NCBI RefSeq assembly: GCF_002009175.1 | Contig: NZ_CP018047.1 | Coordinates: 7,059,001-7,123,000 of the forward strand | DNA length: 64,000 bases | Reading direction: 5' to 3' | Source of the DNA: Streptomyces niveus | GTDB taxonomy: Bacteria; Actinomycetota; Actinomycetes; Streptomycetales; Streptomycetaceae | Shown: piece after piece, positions 48,615 through 57,040 of the stretch | How the letters are laid out: the number at the start of each line of letters is the position of its first letter | How positions within the stretch are numbered: the first letter of the stretch is position 1 | Translations under genes and position numbers: made by a program | The notes under the pieces: model-generated | Database searches by the model: none | Seen by the model: only the letters and a program-made list of their open reading frames with translations | What the model was told of the DNA's origin: nothing

Positions 48615-48644
48615 TTGCCGACGCTAGCGTCCACGCGCTAGCTT
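48615..48644 (+). promoter_or_regulatory. Promoter with overlapping inverted repeat before the RHH gene
   Basis: TTGCCG (48615-48620), an 18-base spacer and TAGCTT (48639-48644) form a promoter six bases before the GTG at 48651. GCTAGCG (48623-48629) and CGCTAGC (48636-48642) are perfect 7-bp inverted arms filling the spacer and overlapping the -10: a classic autorepressor operator. Confidence 0.65.
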
Positions 48645-48650
48645 GTTGGG

Positions 48651-48890
48651 GTGGCGAAGACTCAGTTGAACGTACGCGTGGACGAGACCACCGCGGAGGC
48701 CGCCCGGCGGCAGGCGGGTCGGCGCGGGATGAGTGTGAACCGCTACATCGAGGAGCTCGTGAAGCAGGACGCGGGTGAGATCGGCAAGACCTTCGTCGAG
48801 TCCGCCGCCGACTTCATGAAGCAGTACGAGTCGGTGTTCGCGGAGGAGTTCGACACGGAGACCGCCACCACCGACCGCGGCACACGCTGA
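48651..48890 (+). CDS. Ribbon-helix-helix (Arc/CopG/HicB-type) DNA-binding protein, antitoxin-like
   Basis: A 79-residue protein whose first 45 residues are a ribbon-helix-helix unit (TQLNVRVDETTAEAARRQAG for strand and first helix; SVNRYIEELVKQ for second helix); the rest is an acidic helix of the kind antitoxins use to wrap a toxin. A leaderless GTG start follows a promoter with an inverted repeat, suggesting autorepression. The next genes, 45 and 910 bases on, are a PP2C phosphatase and a Fic/Doc-like protein, the latter a plausible toxin partner. Confidence 0.82.
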   Translation: MAKTQLNVRVDETTAEAARRQAGRRGMSVNRYIEELVKQDAGEIGKTFVESAADFMKQYESVFAEEFDTETATTDRGTR

Positions 48891-48935
48891 AACCCGGTCC
48901 CGGATCCGACCCCGGTCTGGCAGGATTCGCGGCCG

Positions 48936-49784
48936 ATGACCGGAACACCCGCACCACCCGGCTGCGTCCTCTGCGGCGGGACCGTCGCCCCCGACGGTTA
49001 CTGCTGGGACTGCGGCGAGCCGCAGCCCGCCTACCGCTCGCACATCGAGACCACCCTCACCGGCGCCGCAGGCGTCAGTGACCGCGGCAAGCGCCGCGGC
49101 GTCAACGCGGACGCCATGGCGCTGACCTCGGCCGGCGCCTGGACGATCGGCGTCGTGTGCGACGGAGTGTCCATGTCGCCCCGCCCGGAACGGGCCGCGC
49201 GCGTCGCCGCCGACGTCGGCGCGGCCCATCTCGGAGCGGGACTGCGGGTGGGAACGCTGCCGGAGACCGTCCTCGTGGACGCCGCCGCCCGCGCTGGCCG
49301 CGCCGTCAGTGCCCTGGCCGCCTCGGTCGACGAGGCCCCGGCCTGTACGTACGTCGCGGGCATCGCCGGCCCCGAGGGCATCTGGTGCGCCTGGATCGGC
49401 GACAGCCGCGCCTACTGGCTGCCCGACGACGGGACGTGCGTGGCGCTGACCGAGGACGACTCGGGTCGGCACGACGCCCTGACCGCCTGGCTGGGCGCCG
49501 ACGCCGGAGAACCGGTCGCGAGCGTCCGGAGCCACCGCCCACCGGGACCGGGCCGACTGCTGCTGTGCACGGACGGGTTGACGCGCCATCTGCCCGAGGC
49601 CGAAGGGCTGCGCGCCGTACTCGCCCGCCGCAGGCCCTCAACACCGAGTGACCACAGCCTCCTTGAGGACGCGCGAGTGCTGATCGGATACGCCATGAAT
49701 GCGGGCGGGCAGGACAACATCACCGCACTGCTCATCCATGTCGGGGATACTGATCATCGGGAATTCCCCGCATCCGCCCCCTAG
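48936..49784 (+). CDS. PP2C-family Ser/Thr phosphatase with N-terminal zinc ribbon
   Basis: The 282-residue protein starts with Cys10-x2-Cys13 and Cys23-x2-Cys26, a zinc ribbon, followed directly by a PPM/PP2C domain: SDRGKRRGVNADAM, VVCDGVSMS, WIGDSRAYWL, LLCTDGLTRHL and GGQDNITALLI, so the metal-binding acids are present. It dephosphorylates Ser/Thr in a partner protein. No eukaryotic-type kinase is adjacent; the nearest candidate phosphoryl-transferring fold is the Fic/Doc-like protein 16 bases downstream. All three genes here run in one direction. Confidence 0.9.
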   Translation: MTGTPAPPGCVLCGGTVAPDGYCWDCGEPQPAYRSHIETTLTGAAGVSDRGKRRGVNADAMALTSAGAWTIGVVCDGVSMSPRPERAARVAADVGAAHLGAGLRVGTLPETVLVDAAARAGRAVSALAASVDEAPACTYVAGIAGPEGIWCAWIGDSRAYWLPDDGTCVALTEDDSGRHDALTAWLGADAGEPVASVRSHRPPGPGRLLLCTDGLTRHLPEAEGLRAVLARRRPSTPSDHSLLEDARVLIGYAMNAGGQDNITALLIHVGDTDHREFPASAP

Positions 49785-49800
49785 TGAGACAGCTGCCCTC

Positions 49801-50214
49801 ATGGATAACGCCGATTCTTCTGACGCACCGTCACATGCCAACCTCACCTTACGGATCGATCTGTCATGGCTCCTCATGGTCGCCGAGAACAAGATGCCCG
49901 GTGATCCCCAAGTCACCGACTGGGGCGCCCTCGTGGCCGCCGTCAGCCGGCACGAGGCCGAGATATTCGGCACCCCCGTCTACAGCGACCCCCACAGCCG
50001 CGCGGCGGCCCTCCTGCAGAGCCTCCTGCACGTCCCCGCGCTGGAGCGGTCGAATGCCATGTACGCCTCCGCCGTCGCGTACGGCTATCTCGTCGCGAGC
50101 GGCCTGAAGGTCGTCACCTCGCCCGAGCAGGTCAGAGACCTGGCCAAGCTCGTCAAGGACGGCAGAACCGACGTACGCGTCATCGCCGAGGAGTTGCGCG
50201 GCTGGAGTCGGTGA
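49801..50214 (+). CDS. Fic/Doc-like protein with degenerate motif and a TTA codon
   Basis: The 137-residue protein resembles the short Fic/Doc-fold proteins annotated in streptomycetes as toxin components. The region that should carry HxFx(D/A)NKR reads HVPALERSNAMYASAVAYGY from His77, keeping a His and an Asn but not the catalytic spacing, so activity is doubtful. Codon 17 is TTA (49849-49851), rare in these genomes and dependent on the bldA tRNA, so translation is probably limited to late development. The 5' end also has T-rich codons (GAT TCT TCT). The gene follows the PP2C gene by 16 bases. Confidence 0.68.
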   Translation: MDNADSSDAPSHANLTLRIDLSWLLMVAENKMPGDPQVTDWGALVAAVSRHEAEIFGTPVYSDPHSRAAALLQSLLHVPALERSNAMYASAVAYGYLVASGLKVVTSPEQVRDLAKLVKDGRTDVRVIAEELRGWSR

Positions 50215-50254
50215 CCTCTGCCGTCACCCGGCCCGTCCGTCGTCGCCGGCCCGT

Positions 50255-50935
50255 TCAGACCAGGTCCGCCCGCGGCCGGTACGCCACGCCGAGCACGCAC
50301 GGCGAGGTCGGTGTCCGCGGGCCGGGATCCGGCACCCGCAGTGAGCGGTGCGTGCCGGACTCGAAGCCCGCGTCGTGGATCGCCGCCAGGGGGTCCCGTG
50401 CCGGATGGCAGCCGCCGAAGAGCGCCGGCCACACCGTGCGCTGGAGCGCTTTCTGCACTGTCGCCAGACCACGCTCCCGCGCCAGCCCGTGTTCGAAGAA
50501 GCGCAGTTCACCGCCGGGACGCAGGACCCGGCGGACCTCGGCGAGGGCCCGTGGCACATCCCGTACGGTGCACAGCACCAGGGAGACGACGGCCGCGTCG
50601 AACCCCTCGTCCTCGACGGGCAGCGCCTCCGCCGTGCCGGGCCGCACGTCCACCGGGACCTCGGCCCGCATCGCCGCCCGCACCGCCAGTCGCCGCAGAC
50701 CGCGCTCCGGCTCGATCGCCACGACCTCGGAGACGGCGGCCGGATAGTGCGCGAAGTTCAGCCCGTTTCCCGCGCCGATCTCGACGACCCGTCCCGACAG
50801 CCCGGTCAGCAACTCCGCGCGCAGGGCCGCGACGCCGCCCCTGGTGTCGGCGGCGACGCTCATCCGCGCGTAGAAGCGCGCGAAGACCGGGTGGTGCACC
50901 GAGTCCTTGGGGGGCATGCGGTTGCGTAGATGCAT
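50255..50935 (-). CDS. Class I SAM-dependent methyltransferase (METTL7-like)
   Basis: The 226-residue protein has the SAM loop VVEIGAGNGLNFAHYP, an acidic EPERG, GTAEALPVEDEGFDAAV, LVLCTVRDVPRALAEVRRVL and FFEHGLARE. The C-terminal half (WPALFGGCHPARDPLAAI) resembles the METTL7/thiol methyltransferase group rather than BioC. It follows bioD by 58 bases on the same strand, so it might be read through from the biotin operon, but a biotin role is not supported by its motifs. Confidence 0.85.
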   Translation of the reverse strand: MHLRNRMPPKDSVHHPVFARFYARMSVAADTRGGVAALRAELLTGLSGRVVEIGAGNGLNFAHYPAAVSEVVAIEPERGLRRLAVRAAMRAEVPVDVRPGTAEALPVEDEGFDAAVVSLVLCTVRDVPRALAEVRRVLRPGGELRFFEHGLARERGLATVQKALQRTVWPALFGGCHPARDPLAAIHDAGFESGTHRSLRVPDPGPRTPTSPCVLGVAYRPRADLV

Positions 50936-50993
50936 GGGGCGGGTCTCCTCCGGCGTACGGGCGACACCGCGATTCTTCCCCGTACGGCTCCGA

Positions 50994-51791
50994 TCAGCAG
51001 ATCATGGGCCGGATCGGGTCACCGTTCGGCCGATGCGGTGCGCGACCTGCCACCCCACGCGGCACGCGGCCGGGCGCCGACACCGCGTCCGCCGTGAAAC
51101 GCGACGCGTCCCAGCCCCCGCCGAGCGCCGGAGCCAGCCAGTCGGCCGCGCTCGCACGGAACCGGGCCGGGGTGAGCGCGCCCGCGCCGTGCGGTACGGC
51201 CCCGAGCAGCGGGGCACCCGCCACGTCCGGCAGATCGGCCAGATTGCAGCGCGCCGCCAGATCCGGCACCGCCGGCCAGCTCCCGATCACCACTCCCAGC
51301 GGCGCCAGTCCGCGCGTCCTCAGCGCCTCGGCCGTCAGCGCGGTCGTGTTGAGCGTGCCGAGCCCGGCGGGCGCCACCACCAGGACGGGGGCGCCGAGCA
51401 GCCGGGCGGCGTCCGCGAGTGTGCCACCCTCCTCGTCGAACCGTACGAGCAGCCCTCCCGCGCCCTCGACCAGCACCAGGTCGTGCTCGGTGGCCAGCTT
51501 CCCGGCCCTCTCGGCGATCTCGTGGGGCCGCACCGGCGGCGCGCCGGCCCGCCGGGCCGCCGTGGCGGGCGCCAACGGCTCGGGGAACCGGGCCAGTTCG
51601 ACCGTCGTGACGCCACCCGCGAGGCGTATGACCTCGTCCACGTCCCCCGGCTCACCGGAGCGGACACCGGTCTGCGCGGGCTTCAGCACCGCGACATCGA
51701 GGCCCCGGGCCAGCGCGGTCGCGGCGACGGCGGCCGTGACGACGGTCTTGCCGATCTCCGTCCCGGTCCCGGAGACGATCAGTACCGGCAT
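50994..51791 (-). CDS. bioD: Dethiobiotin synthetase
   Basis: The 265-residue protein has the BioD P-loop [15 protein letters not shown] at the N-terminus, LKPAQTG and EGAGGLLVR, matching the ATP-dependent carboxylation of 7,8-diaminopelargonate. The C-terminal 35 residues are a low-complexity tail beyond the usual fold. Its start lies one base from the bioA stop, so bioB-bioA-bioD is an operon. Confidence 0.95.
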   Translation of the reverse strand: MPVLIVSGTGTEIGKTVVTAAVAATALARGLDVAVLKPAQTGVRSGEPGDVDEVIRLAGGVTTVELARFPEPLAPATAARRAGAPPVRPHEIAERAGKLATEHDLVLVEGAGGLLVRFDEEGGTLADAARLLGAPVLVVAPAGLGTLNTTALTAEALRTRGLAPLGVVIGSWPAVPDLAARCNLADLPDVAGAPLLGAVPHGAGALTPARFRASAADWLAPALGGGWDASRFTADAVSAPGRVPRGVAGRAPHRPNGDPIRPMIC

Positions 51792-51792
51792 C

Positions 51793-53109
51793 TCAGGCCT
51801 CCCGCGCCGCGGCCGCCACCGCGCGGCAGATCCGGGCGACGTCGTCGTCGTCCGTCACATACGGCGGCATCGTGTAGACGAGATCGCGGAACGGCCGCAG
51901 CCACACACCCTCCCGCACCGCCGCCCGTGTCGCCGACGCCATGTCCACCTCGCGGTCCAGTTGTACGACGCCGATCGCGCCGAGTACACGTACGTCCTTC
52001 ACACCGGGCAGGGACGCCGTCTCGGCGAGGCCGTCGCGCAGCCCCGCCCCGATCCGCTTGACCTCGCCCTGCCAGTCCTGGCCGAGCAGCAGATCGATCG
52101 AGGCGCACGCCACGGCCGACGCCAGCGGGTTGCCCATGAAGGTGGGCCCGTGGGCCAGGACGGGCACCTCGCCCTGCGAGATGCCCTCGGCCACCGCCGA
52201 TGTGCACAACGTCGCGGCCATCGTGAGATAACCGCCGGTCAGAGCCTTGCCCACACACATCACATCGGGGGAGACGCCCGCGTGCTCCGCGGCGAACAGC
52301 GCACCCGTGCGGCCGAAACCCGTCGCGATCTCGTCGAGGACGAGCAGTACGCCGTACTCGTCGCAGGCCTCGCGCAGCACCCGTACGTAGTCGGGGGAGT
52401 GGAAGCGCATACCGCCCGCGCCCTGCACCACCGGCTCCACGATCACGGCGGCCAGCTCGTGCGCGTGGCGGGCCACGAGCGCGCGCAGACCGTCCGCGTA
52501 AGTCTCGTCGTACGGCTCGGAGTCGGCCGGCGGCGCGTCGGCGAAGATCTGGCTCGGCAGCACGCCCGACCAGAGCCCGTGCATACCGCCGTCGGGGTCG
52601 CACACCGACATGGGCTGCCAGGTGTCCCCGTGGTAACCGCCGCGCCACGTCAGCAGGCGCGACTTGGCCGGGCGGCCCAGCGAACGCCAGTACTGGAGGC
52701 ACATCTTGACGGCGACCTCCACCGACACCGAACCCGAGTCGGCGAGGAAGACGTGCCGCAGCGGTTCGGGGGTGATCTCCACCAGCCGGGCCGCCAGCCG
52801 GACGGCCGGCTCATGGGTGAGCCCGCCGAACATCACATGGCTCATCCGCGCGAGCTGGCCGTGTGCCGCCTCGTTGAGGACCGGGTGGCTGTAGCCGTGG
52901 ATCGCCGACCACCAGGACGACATCCCGTCGACCAGCTCGTCGTGCCCCTCGGCCGGCCGGGCGAGCCGGAGCCGTACACCGGAGGCGGACTCCACGACCA
53001 GCGGGTCGGTGCGGCCGGGCATCGGGCCGTACGGATGCCAGACATGGGCCCGGTCCAGCGCCAGCAGCGTGTCCGGATCCAGCACGTCCCCGCCCCTGGT
53101 GTCAGGCAT
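51793..53109 (-). CDS. bioA: Adenosylmethionine-8-amino-7-oxononanoate aminotransferase
   Basis: The 438-residue class III aminotransferase has HVWHPYGPM near the N-terminus, [34 protein letters not shown] in two parts, [14 protein letters not shown] and the PLP lysine in [13 protein letters not shown], all BioA hallmarks. It uses SAM as the amino donor to make 7,8-diaminopelargonate. It overlaps bioB by 8 nt and is followed immediately by bioD. Confidence 0.97.
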   Translation of the reverse strand: MPDTRGGDVLDPDTLLALDRAHVWHPYGPMPGRTDPLVVESASGVRLRLARPAEGHDELVDGMSSWWSAIHGYSHPVLNEAAHGQLARMSHVMFGGLTHEPAVRLAARLVEITPEPLRHVFLADSGSVSVEVAVKMCLQYWRSLGRPAKSRLLTWRGGYHGDTWQPMSVCDPDGGMHGLWSGVLPSQIFADAPPADSEPYDETYADGLRALVARHAHELAAVIVEPVVQGAGGMRFHSPDYVRVLREACDEYGVLLVLDEIATGFGRTGALFAAEHAGVSPDVMCVGKALTGGYLTMAATLCTSAVAEGISQGEVPVLAHGPTFMGNPLASAVACASIDLLLGQDWQGEVKRIGAGLRDGLAETASLPGVKDVRVLGAIGVVQLDREVDMASATRAAVREGVWLRPFRDLVYTMPPYVTDDDDVARICRAVAAAAREA

Positions 53110-54262
53110 TGGGCGCCAGGTCCGTACCCGCGCCGCGCCGCCGTACGGTCACCAGGTCCGTCCGCGCGGAAGCGTTGTCCGACACGGCCGGTTCGGCGGA
53201 TTCGGCCGGCTCGGCACCGTCCGCCGGCGCGCTGCCGCACGGGCTGTCGCAGCCGCCGCCGCGGTGTCCGGGCAGCGTCGTCGTGTCCGTGCCCTCCACC
53301 TCGAACCCGGCGTCCGCGATCATGTCCAGGTCCGCCTTGCCCTCCTGGCCCTCGCTGGTGAGGTAGTCGCCGAGGAAGATCGAGTTGACCAGGTGCAGCG
53401 CGAGCGGCTGCATCGTCCGCAGATGCACCTCGCGCCCGCCGGCGAGCCTGACCTCCACGTCGGGGCAGACGAACCGCACCATCGCCAGGATGCGCAGCGC
53501 CCGCTGCGGGGTCAGATTCCACTCGTCGGCCAGCGGAGTGCCCTCGAAGGGGATGAGGAAGTTGACCGGGACCGAGTCCGGGTCCAGCTCGCGCAGCCCG
53601 AAGACCACGTCCACCAGGTCGGCGTCACTCTCGCCCATGCCCGCGATCAGCCCGGAGCAGGCCGACAGACCCGCGCCCTGCGCGTGCCGCACCGTCTCCA
53701 CCCGGTCCGCGTAGGTGTGGGTGGTGGTGATGTCGCCGTACGTCGCCTCGGAGGTGTTGAGGTTGTGGTTGTACGCGTCGGCGCCCGCCGCCTTCAGCCG
53801 CTCCGCCTGACCCTCCGACAGCAGTCCGAGACAGGCGCAGACCTCGACGTCGGCGTTCTCTTCCTTGATCGCGCCGATGGTCTGCGAGACGCGTTCGACG
53901 TCCCGGTCCGTCGGGCCCCGGCCGCTCGCGACCAGACAGACCCGCTTCGCGCCGCCGGCCACTCCGGCCGCGGCGGCCTTGGACGCCTCGTCGGGCTTCA
54001 GCCAGGTGTACTTGAGGATCTCGGCCTTGGAACCGAGACGTTGCGAGCAGTACGAGCAGTCCTCGGGGCAGAGCCCGGACTTGAGGTTGACCAGGTAATT
54101 GAGTTTGACCCGCCGCCCGAACCACTGGCGGCGCACCTTCCCGGCCGCGGCCACCACGTCGAGCAGTTCGTCGTCGGAGGTCGCCAGCACGGCGAGCGCT
54201 TCTTCGCGCGACGGCAGCTCGCGCCGAAGGCCCTTCTCCACCAGTGTGTTCAGCAGGTCCAT
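53102..54262 (-). CDS. bioB: Biotin synthase (radical SAM)
   Basis: The 386-residue protein has the radical SAM cluster Cys65-x3-Cys69-x2-Cys72 ([10 protein letters not shown]), YNHNLNTSE and the core of the BioB barrel through residue 330 or so ([11 protein letters not shown]). It inserts sulfur into dethiobiotin using [4Fe-4S] and [2Fe-2S] clusters. The C-terminal 50 residues form a Cys/Ala/Glu-rich tail ([20 protein letters not shown]) beyond the usual end. It leads the bioBAD operon and is divergent from bioF. Confidence 0.97.
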   Translation of the reverse strand: MDLLNTLVEKGLRRELPSREEALAVLATSDDELLDVVAAAGKVRRQWFGRRVKLNYLVNLKSGLCPEDCSYCSQRLGSKAEILKYTWLKPDEASKAAAAGVAGGAKRVCLVASGRGPTDRDVERVSQTIGAIKEENADVEVCACLGLLSEGQAERLKAAGADAYNHNLNTSEATYGDITTTHTYADRVETVRHAQGAGLSACSGLIAGMGESDADLVDVVFGLRELDPDSVPVNFLIPFEGTPLADEWNLTPQRALRILAMVRFVCPDVEVRLAGGREVHLRTMQPLALHLVNSIFLGDYLTSEGQEGKADLDMIADAGFEVEGTDTTTLPGHRGGGCDSPCGSAPADGAEPAESAEPAVSDNASARTDLVTVRRRGAGTDLAPNA

Positions 54263-54305
54263 GGCGCCGATCCTGGCCTACGGCGGGCCTCCGGGCCAAG
54301 GATGA

Positions 54306-54347
54306 ATCCTACAAGACAGGTGCATTCAGGTGTGTGTATGACCACAC
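54306..54347. promoter_or_regulatory. Divergent bioB/bioF control region
   Basis: TAGGAT on the minus strand (54306-54311) is a candidate bioB -10. GTGTG (54332-54336) and CACAC (54343-54347) are inverted arms in the middle of the 143-bp gap, which also contains TGAAT (54303-54307) and ATTCA (54324-54328). A biotin-responsive repressor site is plausible, but I could not match a known consensus. Confidence 0.35.
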
Positions 54348-54405
54348 TCGAGCCGGGTTCGACCACGGTTAGGGTCTGTGGGCTGCCTACAAAAGGACCT
54401 GAGCC

Positions 54406-55614
54406 GTGCCAACCGAGCCGCCGCCCGTGCCGGGCACGCCCGTCCCGTCGACTCCACCGGATCCGTTCGGCTGGATCGACGACGAGGCCCGCCGTCGCGA
54501 GCGTTCCGGTCTCGTCCGTGCGCTGCGGCCCCGCGACGCCGGCTCGGCGCTGCTGGATCTCGCGAGCAACGACTACCTGGGCCTCACGCACCACCCCGTG
54601 ACGACTGGCGCGGCGGCCGACGCGGCGCACCGCTGGGGCGCGGGCGCCACCGGCTCCCGGCTGGTCACCGGAAGCACCGCCCTGCACGCCGAACTGGAGC
54701 GCGAGCTGGCCGCGTTCTGCGGTTTCGAGGCCGCGCTCGTCCTGTCGTCCGGGTACGCCGCCAACCTCGCCGCCCTCACCGCGCTGACCGCGCGCGGCTC
54801 GCTCGTCGTGTCGGACGCCGCCAACCACGCCTCCATCGTGGACGGTTGCCGTCTCTCGCGCGCCGAGACCGTCGTCGTACCGCACGCGGACCCGGAGGCC
54901 GTGGACAAGACGCTCGAAGCGCGCGGGGGCTCGCGGGCCCTGGCCGTCAGCGACTCGGTGTTCTCGGTGGACGGCGACGCGGCGCCGCTCGCGCGGCTGG
55001 CCGAGGTGTGCCGTACGCGGGGAGCCGCTCTGCTCGTGGACGACGCCCACGGTCTCGGTGTGCTGGGCGACGGCGGCCGTGGCGCCGTCCACGGGGCGGG
55101 TCTGGCGGGCGATCCGGGGACCGTCGCCACCGTCACCCTCTCCAAGTCGCTGGGCAGTCAGGGCGGCGCGGTCCTGGGGCCGGCCCGGGTCATCGACCAA
55201 CTCGTCAACACCGCACGGTCGTTCATCTTCGACACCGGTCTGGCGCCGGCCGCCGTGGGCGCCGCGCTCGCGAGCCTGCGGCTGCTGCGCGAGGACCCGT
55301 CGCTGGCGGTCCGGGCACGGGAGGTCGCGCACGCGCTGCACGAGGGGCTGACCGGGGCGGGGCTGAGCGCCGTACGCCCGGACGCGGCCGTCGTCTCGGT
55401 CCTGGCCCCCTCGCCGGCCGCGGCCGTGCGCTGGGCCGCCGACTGCCGGGCCGCGGGGCTGGTGGTGGGGTGCTTCCGCCCGCCGTCGGTGCCGGACGGG
55501 ATCTCCCGGATCAGGCTCACGGCCCGCGCGGACCTGACGGACGAACAGGTCGCCACGGCTCTCGCGACGATCGTCGCCACCGCGCCCGCCGGCGCCCTGG
55601 GACGGGCCGGTTGA
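54406..55614 (+). CDS. bioF: 8-amino-7-oxononanoate synthase
   Basis: The 402-residue alpha-oxoamine synthase has LASNDYLGLTHHP, GAGATGSRLVTGSTALHAEL, DDAHGLGVLG and the PLP lysine in VTLSKSLGSQGGAVLG. It condenses pimeloyl-thioester with alanine, the first committed step of biotin ring formation. A Pro-rich 20-residue N-terminal extension is specific to this protein. The GTG at 54406 follows AAAGGACC. It is divergent from bioBAD. Confidence 0.96.
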   Translation: MPTEPPPVPGTPVPSTPPDPFGWIDDEARRRERSGLVRALRPRDAGSALLDLASNDYLGLTHHPVTTGAAADAAHRWGAGATGSRLVTGSTALHAELERELAAFCGFEAALVLSSGYAANLAALTALTARGSLVVSDAANHASIVDGCRLSRAETVVVPHADPEAVDKTLEARGGSRALAVSDSVFSVDGDAAPLARLAEVCRTRGAALLVDDAHGLGVLGDGGRGAVHGAGLAGDPGTVATVTLSKSLGSQGGAVLGPARVIDQLVNTARSFIFDTGLAPAAVGAALASLRLLREDPSLAVRAREVAHALHEGLTGAGLSAVRPDAAVVSVLAPSPAAAVRWAADCRAAGLVVGCFRPPSVPDGISRIRLTARADLTDEQVATALATIVATAPAGALGRAG

Positions 55615-55664
55615 GGCACGCGTACGTCCCCGCCCACGGGTGTCCCACCTCGGTCGCCGGGACC

Positions 55665-55691
55665 GGAAACTTGAGCCCGCTCAAATACGTT
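55665..55691 (+). promoter_or_regulatory. Candidate ECF-sigma promoter with palindrome
   Basis: GGAAACTT, a 15-base spacer and CGTT fit an ECF-type -35/-10 pair about 175 bases before the ATPase start. The palindrome TTGAGC-CC-GCTCAA (55671-55684) occupies the spacer. Confidence 0.35.
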
Positions 55692-55864
55692 TGCGCGTAG
55701 CAGGATTCACCGCTTAGAGCGACAAGCGGGGCCGTATCCCGGCGGATCGCCCGTGCGCCGGGCGCCGTTGATGGCAGTGTGTCGCGAAGCGCAATCCGGG
55801 GACGTACTCGCGGGCATCTGCCGTAGGTCGGTCTGCGTCCCGGTTGGAAAGGGACAGCGTCGCC

Positions 55865-56296
55865 ATGGCAGACCATCAGGAAGCATCCGTCACCCTGCCG
55901 AGCGATCCCGCCTCGGTACCGGAGGCACGCAGATATGTCGCGCGCGTCCTCACGGAGTGGGGCATGCCCGGCGACGCCGAGACCGCCGAAACGGTTCGCC
56001 TGATCATCTCGGAGCTGGCGACCAACGCCGTGCAGCACACCTTCGGGAGATCACCGACCTTCACGGTCGACGTCACCCTGGAGCGCGACGAAGAGCTGCG
56101 CGTCGCGGTCACCGACAGCCATCCGCGCTGGCCGCGCCGGCTCCCGGCCGCGGTCCAGCAGGACAACGGCCGTGGCATGGTCATCATCCGCGCGCTGACC
56201 GCCGAGTACGGCGGCCGACTGTCCGTCACCCCCACACCGGACGGCGGCAAGACGGTCTGGATCACCCTGCCCTGGACGGTTCCCGCGCAGGGCTGA
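55865..56296 (+). CDS. Anti-sigma-factor-type ATP-binding protein (RsbW/SpoIIAB-like HATPase)
   Basis: The 143-residue protein is a stand-alone HATPase_c2 domain: VRLIISELATNAVQHTFG (N-box), VAVTDSHPRWP (G1 region with Asp) and QDNGRGMVIIRALTAEYGGR (G2). Streptomycetes carry many such proteins, some of which are kinases/antagonists of sigma-B-like factors, others of unknown partner. ATG 55865 is preceded by GGAAAGGGA. No sigma or anti-anti-sigma gene is adjacent. The 250-bp upstream gap holds an ECF-like promoter candidate. Confidence 0.88.
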   Translation: MADHQEASVTLPSDPASVPEARRYVARVLTEWGMPGDAETAETVRLIISELATNAVQHTFGRSPTFTVDVTLERDEELRVAVTDSHPRWPRRLPAAVQQDNGRGMVIIRALTAEYGGRLSVTPTPDGGKTVWITLPWTVPAQG

Positions 56297-56388
56297 CCGG
56301 CGGCCGTGCCGAACGCGCCGGCCACCGTCGGCCGCGCACCAGGCATCGCGAAGCGGCTGTCGCCGATCGCGCACCGCCCCGCCGGGCG

Positions 56389-56859
56389 TCAGCGGACGCG
56401 GCCGTACCAGACGCTCTTGGACCAGATCCGCTCCAGCCGCACCACCTGGCCCGACTTCGGCGAGTGCCAGATCTTGCCGGCCCCGGCGTAGATCCCGACG
56501 TGGTAGACGCTGCTTCCGTAGTGGAAGAAGACCAGGTCGCCCCGCTTGCGGCTGGAAGCCGGGATGTGGCGCGACTTGTTGTACTGCTGCTGCGCCGTGC
56601 GCGGCAGCGACTTGCCCGCCTTCTTGTACGAGAACACCGTCAGGCCCGAGCAGTCGAACCGGTGCGGACCCGCCGCCCCGTGCTTGTACGGCGAGCCCTT
56701 CTTGGAAGCGGCCACATGGAGAGCCTTGGCGGCGGCGGGCTGGGCGTGGGCCTCGGACACGGCGCCGGGCGCCAGCATCGTGCCGCCGACGGCGGCGAGA
56801 AGCACCGATGCCGTACCGGCCCGTGAGAGCAGCGACGGGACATGCGTCTGCGTGGACAT
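56389..56859 (-). CDS. Secreted NlpC/P60 cell-wall hydrolase
   Basis: The 156-residue protein has a Sec signal (residues 1-40 or so, ending AHAQPAAA) and a compact NlpC/P60 domain with catalytic Cys in HRFDCSGLTVF, His in SVYHVGIYAG and a second His in IWHSPKSG. It should cut peptidoglycan stem peptides. The 5' leader folds as a c-di-AMP riboswitch, as for resuscitation-type and NlpC/P60 hydrolases of other actinobacteria, so second-messenger level controls its synthesis. Confidence 0.92.
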   Translation of the reverse strand: MSTQTHVPSLLSRAGTASVLLAAVGGTMLAPGAVSEAHAQPAAAKALHVAASKKGSPYKHGAAGPHRFDCSGLTVFSYKKAGKSLPRTAQQQYNKSRHIPASSRKRGDLVFFHYGSSVYHVGIYAGAGKIWHSPKSGQVVRLERIWSKSVWYGRVR

Positions 56860-56870
56860 GCGCGACCCTT

Positions 56871-57040
56871 CGTCAGCCGCCTGTGAAGGATGACCTGTCG
56901 GGTTCGGACAGGCGAAGATGTCCGGCCGCGTGCGCGGCTTCACCCCGAGGAGCGGTCCATGGTCGGAACGCCCCGAACTGCTCGGGTCCTCCACTCCTGC
57001 CGATCCACTCGTGTCGACCGGTCATCCGGAGCGGCGGCAG
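56871..57040 (-). promoter_or_regulatory. c-di-AMP riboswitch (ydaO/yuaA class)
   Basis: On the minus strand the conserved blocks appear in order: a GGAGGACC box, GGGGTGAAGCC (the GGGGUGAA block), and CCGAACCCGACAGGTCATCC followed by a closing AGGCGGCTGACGAAGG. The outer stem is formed by GCCGCC (from + 57031-57038) with GGCGGC (+ 56876-56881). It ends 11 bases before the start codon of the NlpC/P60 gene, as in streptomycete cell-wall hydrolase leaders. Confidence 0.85.

Noticed and set aside
50255..50935. Methyltransferase as BioC of the biotin cluster
   Set aside because: The C-terminal half resembles METTL7-type enzymes, not BioC, and no BioH/BioG-type esterase is nearby.
50311..53361. 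1016-codon + strand frame antisense to the biotin genes
   Set aside because: Composition is Arg/Pro/Ser-rich and the opposite strand encodes complete BioD and BioA.
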